A stretch of 44,435 bases of DNA from an uncultured Flammeovirgaceae bacterium (GTDB lineage: Bacteria; Bacteroidota; Bacteroidia; Cytophagales; Cyclobacteriaceae): assembly GCA_937883755.1 (NCBI GenBank), contig CAKZYA010000010.1:1-44435 (forward strand), read 5' to 3'. The position numbers and the translations under genes are program-made. Position 1 is the stretch's first letter; each line of letters begins with the position of its first letter. A model generated the notes under the pieces. The model made no database searches. It was not told where the DNA came from and was given only the letters and a program-made list of their open reading frames with translations. Below, one piece after another: positions 35,706-42,923 of this stretch.

Positions 35706-37010
35706 ATGAATAAAATAGGATTAATTATTAAGCGGGAATATTGGACTCGCGTTCGTAAGAAGTCATTCATCATCATGACCCTTCTCGGGCCACTGATCTT
35801 TGCAGGGATTGTGGTAGTACCTATATGGTTAGCTTCCAGCGAAAGCAGCGAGGAAAAGGTAATTGCCGTAATTGACGAAAGTGGTTTATTAACCAATAGC
35901 TTTGAAGATGATGAGAGTGGTAATATTCGCTATCAGTACATCAACCAGTCGTTAGACGAAGCGAAGGAAGGCTTTTCGGCGAGCAACCGCTACGGACTGC
36001 TGTATATTCCTGATATTGATATTGACGACCCCAAGGGCGTCACCTTTTTTGCCGAGACCAACCCTAGTATACAATTATTAGGCAACATCAAGCGTACCTT
36101 ACGTCAGAATATCCGCGATGTAAAACTAGAACGCTCCAGCATCAGCCAGGAAATGCTCGATGCGCTGGAAACTAGTGTAAATATTAATACCATTAACCTA
36201 AGCCAAGCCGGAAAAGAACAGCAGGGCAATGCCGAAGTAGCCTCGGTGGTGGGTTACGTAGGGGCTTTCTTAATCTATATCTTCATCTTCCTCTACGGTG
36301 CTCAGGTAATGCGAGGAGTGATTGAGGAAAAGTCCAGCCGAATTGTGGAGGTGATTATCTCTTCGGTTCGTCCGTTTCAATTGATGGTGGGTAAAGTCAT
36401 TGGCGTAGCTTCGGTAGGGCTAACCCAGTTCTTACTTTGGGTAGGGCTTACGCTACTAATTGTAAACGTAGCGGGTAGCTTCTTTCCTGATGTTGTGAAT
36501 GACCCTACTACCACTATGCCAATGGCGCAAGTACCCGAAAGTAGCCCTCAACTGGAGGCTATGCAGGATATTTCTTCGGCATTTGATTCAGTAAACATTC
36601 CTAAACTCATCTTCTGCTTTATCTTTTACTTTCTAGGAGGCTACTTAATGTACGGGGCTTTGTTTGCCGCTGTAGGTTCCGCTGCCGACTCGGATACGGA
36701 TACCCAGCAATTTATGCTACCCGTTTCAGTTCCGCTGATTATCTCTATCGTTACACTAGCAGCCATTCTCAACGAACCAGACGGAAACTTAGCCTTCTGG
36801 ATGTCGATGATCCCCTTTACCTCCCCCGTTACCATGATGATGCGGATTCCCTTCGGCTTACCCGACTGGCAGTTAATCTTATCAATGGCACTGCTCGTAG
36901 GTGGCTTTATTTTCACCACCTGGGTCGCCGCCAAAATCTACCGCATCGGTATCCTGACCTACGGCACCAAAGTAAACTACAAAACCATCGGGAAATGGCT
37001 TTTTCAGTAG
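35706..37010 (+). CDS. ABC-2 type exporter permease (NatB-like)
   Basis: The 434-residue membrane protein has one N-terminal helix (about 22-42), a periplasmic domain of about 130 residues, and five or six helices from about 175 to 415. The conserved MRGVIEEKSSRIVEVIISSVRPFQLMVGKVIGV segment is spread over about 197-230 and is typical of NatB-type permeases. It pairs with the ATPase encoded just upstream to form an exporter in the inner membrane. Between them sits an interspersed repeat, so co-transcription through it is assumed. Substrate is unknown. ATG 35706 gives the standard IIKREYWTRVRKKSFI opening. Confidence 0.9.
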   Translation: MNKIGLIIKREYWTRVRKKSFIIMTLLGPLIFAGIVVVPIWLASSESSEEKVIAVIDESGLLTNSFEDDESGNIRYQYINQSLDEAKEGFSASNRYGLLYIPDIDIDDPKGVTFFAETNPSIQLLGNIKRTLRQNIRDVKLERSSISQEMLDALETSVNINTINLSQAGKEQQGNAEVASVVGYVGAFLIYIFIFLYGAQVMRGVIEEKSSRIVEVIISSVRPFQLMVGKVIGVASVGLTQFLLWVGLTLLIVNVAGSFFPDVVNDPTTTMPMAQVPESSPQLEAMQDISSAFDSVNIPKLIFCFIFYFLGGYLMYGALFAAVGSAADSDTDTQQFMLPVSVPLIISIVTLAAILNEPDGNLAFWMSMIPFTSPVTMMMRIPFGLPDWQLILSMALLVGGFIFTTWVAAKIYRIGILTYGTKVNYKTIGKWLFQ

Positions 37011-37037
37011 GGGTATATACGATACTCTCTTTGAATT

Positions 37038-37145
37038 TCATCGCGAGGAACAAAGCAACCTCATCCTGTAAGAGCTATTCGGATTCGAGGGGAGAAGATC
37101 GCGTCACTACGCTACGCTTCGTTCGCCCACTGTGTGGCGCGATAA
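37038..37145. repeat. Palindromic interspersed repeat, unit A
   Basis: TCATCGCGAGGAAC (37038-37051) opens the unit, and the inverted end GGGGAGAAGATCGCG (37089-37103) closes its core, continuing to about 37145. It has the same building blocks as unit B, in partly degraded form. Confidence 0.5.
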
Positions 37146-37165
37146 CGGCACAAAATTAACCACAA

Positions 37166-37267
37166 CGTCATCGCGAGGAACGAATGGGACCGCCCAGCGG
37201 CGATCTCCTGCTTAGTAGCAAAAGTATGTCAGTAGGGGAGACTGCTTCGCAGAGCCTCGCAGTGACG
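37166..37267. repeat. Palindromic interspersed repeat, unit B
   Basis: CGTCATCGCGAGG (37166-37178) and CCTCGCAGTGACG (37255-37267) are inverted ends matching at 11 of 13 positions. Inside them, GCGATCTCC and GGGGAGACTGC are also inverted relatives. The whole 102-bp unit can fold on itself. It ends 34 bases before the GIY-YIG gene stop. Confidence 0.65.
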
Positions 37268-37300
37268 CCCTCTTTGTTATCTTTCTTCTTTTGAAAAACA

Positions 37301-37648
37301 TCACCATTTTTTAATCTCATCCCACAAATCAATCCAATCAGGATTGATTGCCGTAATTAAATTTTCCTTCTTTTTACGAGAGCCAGCTTTAAGCTGCTTT
37401 TCTCGTTGAATAGCTTCTTCAATACGAGGATATATCTCGTAGTACACCAGTTTGATAAGGTTATACCGAGCCGTAAAACTTTCAGGATTGTCACGATTGC
37501 GGTGCTGCTGTACTCGGGCGACTAAATCAGCCGTTACGCCAGTGTATAATGTCGTATGATGCCGATTAGTCATAATGTAGATACAGCCGCCTCGTTCCAT
37601 CGCTTTTTGGTTTAAAGACTCCTTTCTATGTTTCGCCCACCTTGGCAT
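37301..37648 (-). CDS. GIY-YIG nuclease family protein
   Basis: The 115-residue protein is a stand-alone GIY-YIG domain: CIYIM and LYTGVTADL form the two short strands, RVQQHR supplies the usual Arg, REKQLKAGS has the metal-binding Glu on its helix, and the tail DLWDEIKKW is typical of the small UPF0213/YhbQ-like group. These enzymes cut DNA, but the cellular role of the small type is poorly known. ATG 37600 is an alternative start that removes 16 residues. Palindromic repeats lie 34 bases past its stop, and a 9-bp piece of the same repeat (TCGCAATGA) is found upstream at 37665-37673. Confidence 0.9.
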   Translation of the reverse strand: MPRWAKHRKESLNQKAMERGGCIYIMTNRHHTTLYTGVTADLVARVQQHRNRDNPESFTARYNLIKLVYYEIYPRIEEAIQREKQLKAGSRKKKENLITAINPDWIDLWDEIKKW

Positions 37649-37677
37649 TCCATACTGGGCATAATCGCAATGAGATT

Positions 37678-38628
37678 CTAATAGGTTTTGTGTTTAGTTT
37701 TCCCAAAGTCTTGGGATATACTTTTTTGTGCTAGCTGTATCCAGTATTCTTCAAACTTCTTCCAGTGTTGCTCTTCAGGTAAATCGGTATGGCTCACGGG
37801 AAACTCCATAATTTCGTGAGGGCCTGATAAATGATTGGCAATGGCATAAACAGTATAAGCGGGCACTACCGGATCTTTAATACCTACTCCTACTAGTGTG
37901 GGGCATTGAATGTAACTGGCAAAGTTAACGGGATCAAAGTACCGTAGGACGAGCATAGTGTCTTCTTCGTACTCGGGATGGATCTTGAGAAAGCGATTAA
38001 TTTCCTGGCCAGAACCGGATTGGGCAAAAAACTTCCGCCCTTCTGCCCAGCCAAAGGTAGGAACTCCCAATACGAGCAGATCAGCAGCTTGTAATACATA
38101 CTCAGCCATTAGTGCCAAACCGCCCGCGAAGCTCATGCCTTGCAACACTAAGCGGGAAGCATTTTCGGCGCAGATTTCCTGAGCCACCCGTACAGCTTGT
38201 ATATAATCGCATACCGCTCCTCTCAATACTGATTGCTCCGGAGATTCAATGCCAGTGAGTACGTATCCCCACTGGGAGGGGTTGGGCACAGCGGTACGAG
38301 AACGGCCGAATCCCCGAATATCTACTCCCACAATATTAAAACCCTGTTGAGCCCATTCCCAGCGAACTTCCGTTTGGGACATATAGCCGTGAGCGTGAAC
38401 AATTAATGGTCGCGGTTGGGAGTCGTTCCATTGGAGAGCGTATCCATGAATGCGCTGGTTTTCTAGTGAAAGAAAAGAGATATTAGTAAGGGTACAATCT
38501 TGGTTTTTGGTATCAGTAGGCTCGTAACTGATTGAGAGAGGAAGAGCCAGTAATTCTTCCCTAGTTTTTCTCCAAAAGTGCTCAAAATCAACGGGTTTAG
38601 TTAGAATGGGTTTTATCTCTTTTCTCAT
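37678..38628 (-). CDS. Acetylxylan esterase / cephalosporin-C deacetylase-like hydrolase
   Basis: The 316-residue alpha/beta hydrolase matches the AXE1 family from end to end. The nucleophile Ser166 lies in LQGMSFAGG, the acid is Asp252 in GIKDPVVP and the base His280 in PVSHTDL. The oxyanion region HAHGYMSQ follows the family pattern. No signal peptide is seen, so it is cytoplasmic and likely removes acetyl groups from imported oligosaccharides or small esters. The nucleophile elbow is GMSFAGG rather than the common GGSQGG, which may alter substrate choice. It starts at ATG 38628 and has no close operon partner. Confidence 0.88.
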   Translation of the reverse strand: MRKEIKPILTKPVDFEHFWRKTREELLALPLSISYEPTDTKNQDCTLTNISFLSLENQRIHGYALQWNDSQPRPLIVHAHGYMSQTEVRWEWAQQGFNIVGVDIRGFGRSRTAVPNPSQWGYVLTGIESPEQSVLRGAVCDYIQAVRVAQEICAENASRLVLQGMSFAGGLALMAEYVLQAADLLVLGVPTFGWAEGRKFFAQSGSGQEINRFLKIHPEYEEDTMLVLRYFDPVNFASYIQCPTLVGVGIKDPVVPAYTVYAIANHLSGPHEIMEFPVSHTDLPEEQHWKKFEEYWIQLAQKSISQDFGKTKHKTY

Positions 38629-38732
38629 GTAGAACTACTTTACCAAAAATTTTCAAAGCGTGTGCCAAATTAGCGAAACATTTAAAAAATCCTTATTTTC
38701 AGAGACGTTGATAAACGTGAGTAGCAGGTATT

Positions 38733-40739
38733 ATGGTGAACTCAAATCTACTATCCCAGCTTCCCTTTTTTAAGGATATACCATTGGTAGTAATACACCG
38801 ATTGGCCGAGGTAGGAAAAAAGATCACCATTGAACCCAATACCTCTATTGTACATCAGCACGACGAAGCCCGGTTTGTCTTCTTTCTGCTTTCCGGGGCA
38901 GTGCAGTTACATCTCCAGACTGGAGAGTTAGATGATGTCTTGGTGGGAGTTATGAAAACCCCGGGTGCTCTAATTGGTTGGTCAGCGTTTCGTTTTCCTT
39001 ATCGATATACTACCACGGTAACTACTGAGGAAGAGAGTCTTTTAGTTCAGTTACCCCGGCAGGCTTTTGATGAAATATTTCGTACCTATCCACTAGTCGG
39101 ATACGAGATCTTAAAGCGGATTAACACTACCGTGGCCAATCGCCTGGAACAGGTTCGGGATCATTTGCTTACTGCCAGCCAAGCTAGCACTCATACCCCA
39201 ATAGCCCACCCTCAGGAAAAATCAACTGACCTATTGACGCTTTCGGATGAGATCATACAGGATCCGATTACCTTATTGCAGCATTCCTCCTTTTTTCACC
39301 CTTTTAAGCTAGCGTATTTACAAGATTTAGCTCAAGCTGTAACCATTGAGGGGTTTGCGAAGGGAGCTACTGTTTTTCAGGAAAAAGATACTGCTGACAA
39401 TCTATATCTACTGGTGAAAGGAGAAGTAATGTTGTCGGTACAGTCTATGTTCGAAGCATCTGAAGATCGAAGGACAAAAGAAGGCGAGGTACGGATATAT
39501 GCGATCAATAAAGCGGGACACCTGATAGGATGGTCGGCACTGGTGCCTCCTTATCATTATCGGGCAACGGCAACGGCCACCCAGGAAACCCAAATATTGG
39601 CAATACCAAAGGAGGCATTGGAGAAAGAAGCCTTAGAACATCCTAGTTTTGGCATCTTTTTGATGCAGCGTATTTTATGGGTTATTGGCAATCGCCTGCG
39701 GGCTACTCGCGTGAGGCTTATTGCCCAGCGTTACGATAAAATCACCGTAGCCATTCGTTCCCTATTGGATCAGAGTGCGGAGCAACTAAGTGTGACTTCT
39801 CCGCTGCACAAAATTCCGCACTATCTGGCGAATCGCCTCACGTTGCACGATGCATTTATTACTCTAAAAACATTAGAGGCACACGGGGATGAAACCGAGC
39901 AGCATTTAGCGAAGGTATGTCTGGAACTACTGACAGAGGTAAAACAAGAGCTGCGGATTTACCAACAACTACAAAAAATATACGAAACCGTAGCCAATGC
40001 TCCGAAAACAATGATTCCTCCCCAAATTAGGAGTAACTGTTGTTCCGCGTTTATCAAACTGTTCGAAGGCACAAATTATATCATCCGGGGCGAAGAGAAT
40101 TTGCCCGACCAGCCCGGTCATATTTTTATTATGAACCATTTGTTTAATCATCCAGAAAATACGCTGCCCAATGATTTTCAACTAACCTTAGATTCTCATT
40201 TTGTGTCTTCTATGATTATCTACAAAAAGTATGGAACAGCTCCGGTACGGGTTATTCGCAAGTCTCGTCCAGATGAATATGGACACCAACGGTACTACGA
40301 TCAACTGGGCTATATCTACGTGTATTCAGGGCATGTAGACGAATCGGTTTACGAACCTCAGCATACGGCGGCAGAAAGACGGAAGTATTTTCTTGATCAG
40401 GCTCGAGACTTGTTGCTGAATGGGGAGAACATTGTGATTTGTCCGGAAGGGAAAAATGTAGCGACAGAAGACTCACCTCAGCCATTTAAAGCCGGGGCTT
40501 TTCGCTTAGCTGCCTACGTTCATCCTGAACCGATGATTGTACCCATTGCGGTAGCTAATTTTGATAAAAAGCTCACCCGCACTACTACCGCCGCTATTGT
40601 GTATCCTCCCTTCTATTTATCCGACTACGTGCCGAAGCCAGTGGAAGACCAGGTGTTGTTTGATTTCATTAATAGTTATCAGAAACGGTATCAAGAGTAT
40701 GTAAAGGAAGCGATTTCTTTAACTAAAAATATTACATAA
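38733..40739 (+). CDS. Double cyclic-nucleotide-binding domain fused to acyltransferase
   Basis: The 668-residue protein has two CRP-like cNMP-binding domains (about 10-145 and 175-330; both contain LxGWSAxxxPYxYxxT near the phosphate-binding turn). A helical linker follows, then a PlsC-like acyltransferase domain (about 435-640). The PlsC motifs are unusual: the His of motif I is in FIMNHLFNHPEN with no Asp four residues later, the next candidate being Asp in TLDSHFVSS, while motif III is CPEGKN instead of FPEGTR. The two cNMP domains lack an obvious canonical RxA-type cAMP pocket. A role in ligand-regulated phospholipid acylation is inferred. The gene stands alone. Confidence 0.82.
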   Translation: MVNSNLLSQLPFFKDIPLVVIHRLAEVGKKITIEPNTSIVHQHDEARFVFFLLSGAVQLHLQTGELDDVLVGVMKTPGALIGWSAFRFPYRYTTTVTTEEESLLVQLPRQAFDEIFRTYPLVGYEILKRINTTVANRLEQVRDHLLTASQASTHTPIAHPQEKSTDLLTLSDEIIQDPITLLQHSSFFHPFKLAYLQDLAQAVTIEGFAKGATVFQEKDTADNLYLLVKGEVMLSVQSMFEASEDRRTKEGEVRIYAINKAGHLIGWSALVPPYHYRATATATQETQILAIPKEALEKEALEHPSFGIFLMQRILWVIGNRLRATRVRLIAQRYDKITVAIRSLLDQSAEQLSVTSPLHKIPHYLANRLTLHDAFITLKTLEAHGDETEQHLAKVCLELLTEVKQELRIYQQLQKIYETVANAPKTMIPPQIRSNCCSAFIKLFEGTNYIIRGEENLPDQPGHIFIMNHLFNHPENTLPNDFQLTLDSHFVSSMIIYKKYGTAPVRVIRKSRPDEYGHQRYYDQLGYIYVYSGHVDESVYEPQHTAAERRKYFLDQARDLLLNGENIVICPEGKNVATEDSPQPFKAGAFRLAAYVHPEPMIVPIAVANFDKKLTRTTTAAIVYPPFYLSDYVPKPVEDQVLFDFINSYQKRYQEYVKEAISLTKNIT

Positions 40740-40842
40740 GCTGGTTTGCTTCTTTTTGAATATGAAACATGAATTGGAAATTATCTATGGTAGATTACGA
40801 AAGTCTGATTTTCTGCACCTCAGCCCTTAGGTCGGGCAGGCC

Positions 40843-41052
40843 CATACTTTTTCCATCGATGAAAAAGTATGTCCAGCGTGGAACGCAAAAAATCTAGGAA
40901 ACCTTGAAATCGCACCGGCGACCCGCCGCGTCCACGGTGGATCGCTACGCTCAGACAGCAAGCTTTCCCTTTAATTTATAGATGAAAATGCTTTCTTAAC
41001 GTCATTACGAGCGTTCCACGCTGGACGAGGAACGAGCGAAGTAATCTTCCCC
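40843..41052. repeat. Compound palindromic repeat with inverted 16-mers
   Basis: CATACTTTTT and AAAAAGTATG (40843-40871) form a 10-bp stem. Directly after it GTCCAGCGTGGAACGC (40871-40886) is matched perfectly and inversely by GCGTTCCACGCTGGAC (41011-41026). The second copy lies inside a copy of the GTCATTACGA...GAGGAACGAGCGAAGTAATCTTCC repeat (41001-41050), as if inserted. A related element, GCGTCCACGGTGGAT, is at 40928-40942. Confidence 0.6.
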
Positions 41053-41093
41053 ACTCTACCACAAAGCTACTTTCAAACGAAAAACCCTGAATA

Positions 41094-41228
41094 AGCTTCA
41101 TATACAACTGGAATAAACTGAGAAACTGTATAGTGGCTTCATTTACCTTTGCTACGGAAATAGGAAAGCTATTAAAGCTCAATACGGGACTATAATGAAA
41201 ATAAAAGTTGTATATGAGCTTCATATAC
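41094..41228. repeat. Short direct and inverted repeat pair
   Basis: AGCTTCATATAC occurs directly at 41094-41105 and 41217-41228. The first copy, extended as AGCTTCATATACAACT (41094-41109), is also met inverted at 41206-41220 with one base missing. Spacing of about 100 bp and terminal inversion give a miniature-element look, without any gene inside. Confidence 0.4.
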
Positions 41229-41562
41229 CACATCTACCGAAGTTTTTGTACTAAACGCGCTTCATTTACGACTACTATTTTTGAAAAAGTTCGAGAGTAA
41301 CTTCGTATGCCATAGATAATTTGGTGGGAGTAATAAATGAAGCGCATATGGCTTTATAACTTTTATTGTAATGGCATTTGAACGGTTACTCGTCTTAGAA
41401 TTTTTTAATAACTTCCATATAGCCCTGATTTGTTATTGGTTTTATAAGAGAAGTACTATTCACACTTTCTTGGCTTAAAGTAAGAATTTTAAAGGTTTAG
41501 TCTTGGCATTCTGCGCTGGTCAACATATTAAACCTTCGAGTAGTATTTAGATTAGGAGTTAG

Positions 41563-42918
41563 CTAATACAACACTCCTTTTTCTTTCATCTCTTCGTGTA
41601 TTTTAATTAGTGGGGCTAATTCTTGGTAAGCTTTCTGAAGCTTTGCTTTTCGCTCATCAATATCAAAAGGAATTACTCCTCCTGGAATTAATTCACTCCA
41701 GCGTTTGGCAAGCCTGCTATTTACCGGACTTTTCCATTCCTTCTGGTCAACAAATAGCTCAACTATAATGCCCTCATTAAGCTTTGGTATGGTTTCAATA
41801 TTTATTTGTGATGGCGGACATTCGGGAAGTATGAATACACAATATTTGTCATTATCCATTTCCTGTTGCCAATTTTGACTTACGGATGCATATCTTTTAA
41901 TATCCTCCTCTAATTGCGCATCAGATGCTAGTTTTGATCTATTATGTCGTATGTCATTAACTATTGTATTCCTTCGAGAAATCCACTGACTCTGGTTTAA
42001 GATTTTTCCCTGAAATTCTTTAGGAAGGATAATACGAGCACTTAAAAGTTTTTCGCAACCAAAACTACTTTTAGAGTAAAAATTATGTTCACGTAAGTCA
42101 AAATCTTTATTTACAGAATCACAGTATAAAGATAAACTCAGAACATTGAAAAGCCTTAATTCATTTTCAGAAATATCAAAATTAAAGTAATGACTTGGGG
42201 AGACTCCTTCTATTTTGTTAAAATAAACATGTCTCATGTGCTTGGCAATAAACAATGGTCTTTCAGCAGAGATGATGTTGTTAAATTGATAAAGTTTGTT
42301 CCTACCTTGAAACAGAAAAAGACAGGATGAATATGTCTGCGATATATTAGAGTCTACTACTGATAAACCACTTTGCAACATCCTAAATTGGTAAATATCT
42401 ATGCCAAAGGATCTAGCATGATATTTTACGCCTGGATGCTCTGGTATTTTAAAGGGTTTTAGCTTTGCATGAAAGGAAGGGCAACGAATTATCAAATACG
42501 CAATATAGTCGTCGATAATATTTTTCAAGAGTTTTTTTTCAAAAGGATAGTATTTTTCAGTAATGTCTGTCCGTTTTAAATTTAATGGGAAACTTCCGTC
42601 AGGATCTTGAATACATATTTTAGGGTGGTATATACTATGAAATGATTCATTATAAGTATTCTCGGAATCTATGTAAGCAGTAGTGGCAGAATTTACTAAA
42701 CTAGTTGAGAACTGTTTCCTATGAATAGAATCTGTAATGCGAATGCCGTTCACTGTTAGTAAGGGAATTGGTTTAGAGTGAAATGACCAAAATATATCAT
42801 AAGTCTCTGTAGGAAAAGAAAGATACCTCCAATGCTGCGGGGTATTAAATTCGTTTAATTGTATTTTTTTGTTTTTAATAAGCCTGTTTTTTTCTACCCC
42901 TACCTGTATGACTACTAG
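41563..42918 (-). CDS. C-terminal half of HD-GHKL ATPase, frame-shifted from the rest
   Basis: The only start codon in this frame is GTG 42753, which would give 396 residues. Yet the same frame is open from 42939, and its codons between 42918 and 42754 read sensibly (LVVIQVGVEKN, TPQHWRYLSF, PLLTVNGIRI). The sequence after NGIRI (YHPKICIQDPDGSFPLNLKR, then YPFEKKLLKNIIDDYIAYLI) fits the region that follows the GHKL domain in long HD-GHKL proteins. I therefore read it as the second half of the upstream ATPase, disconnected by one base at 42918-42922. On its own I recognise no catalytic motif. The family match is from memory of the protein pattern, not a search. Confidence 0.65.
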   Translation of the reverse strand, partial: LVVIQVGVEKNRLIKNKKIQLNEFNTPQHWRYLSFPTETYDIFWSFHSKPIPLLTVNGIRITDSIHRKQFSTSLVNSATTAYIDSENTYNESFHSIYHPKICIQDPDGSFPLNLKRTDITEKYYPFEKKLLKNIIDDYIAYLIIRCPSFHAKLKPFKIPEHPGVKYHARSFGIDIYQFRMLQSGLSVVDSNISQTYSSCLFLFQGRNKLYQFNNIISAERPLFIAKHMRHVYFNKIEGVSPSHYFNFDISENELRLFNVLSLSLYCDSVNKDFDLREHNFYSKSSFGCEKLLSARIILPKEFQGKILNQSQWISRRNTIVNDIRHNRSKLASDAQLEEDIKRYASVSQNWQQEMDNDKYCVFILPECPPSQINIETIPKLNEGIIVELFVDQKEWKSPVNSRLAKRWSELIPGGVIPFDIDERKAKLQKAYQELAPLIKIHEEMKEKGVLY

Positions 42919-42923
42919 GGGGC
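42915..42923 (-). other. Frame-change site in C5 run
   Basis: The coding strand reads CAA-GCC-CCC-TAG-TAG here. One extra C (six instead of five) would give CAA-GCC-CCC-CTA-GTA and join the upstream ATPase to the downstream frame. A -1 slip of the tRNA on CCC, just before the TAG stop, would do the same. Confidence 0.6.

Larger units (their letters stand above)
40740..41562. other. Repeat-rich gene-free gap
   Basis: This 823-base stretch between the acyltransferase and the HD-GHKL locus contains no gene I can support. Its left half holds hairpins and inverted 16-mers (40843-41052) and a second inverted repeat (41094-41228). The right half (about 41280-41562) is AT-rich without visible structure. 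One 85-codon frame at 40976-41233 is built from the repeats and is probably not translated. Confidence 0.6.

Noticed and set aside
40976-41233. 85-codon minus-strand frame in the gene-free gap
   Set aside because: It is composed of repeat sequence (the same YMKLI segment occurs twice from a direct repeat), has no recognisable domain and covers part of the dispersed foldback repeat.
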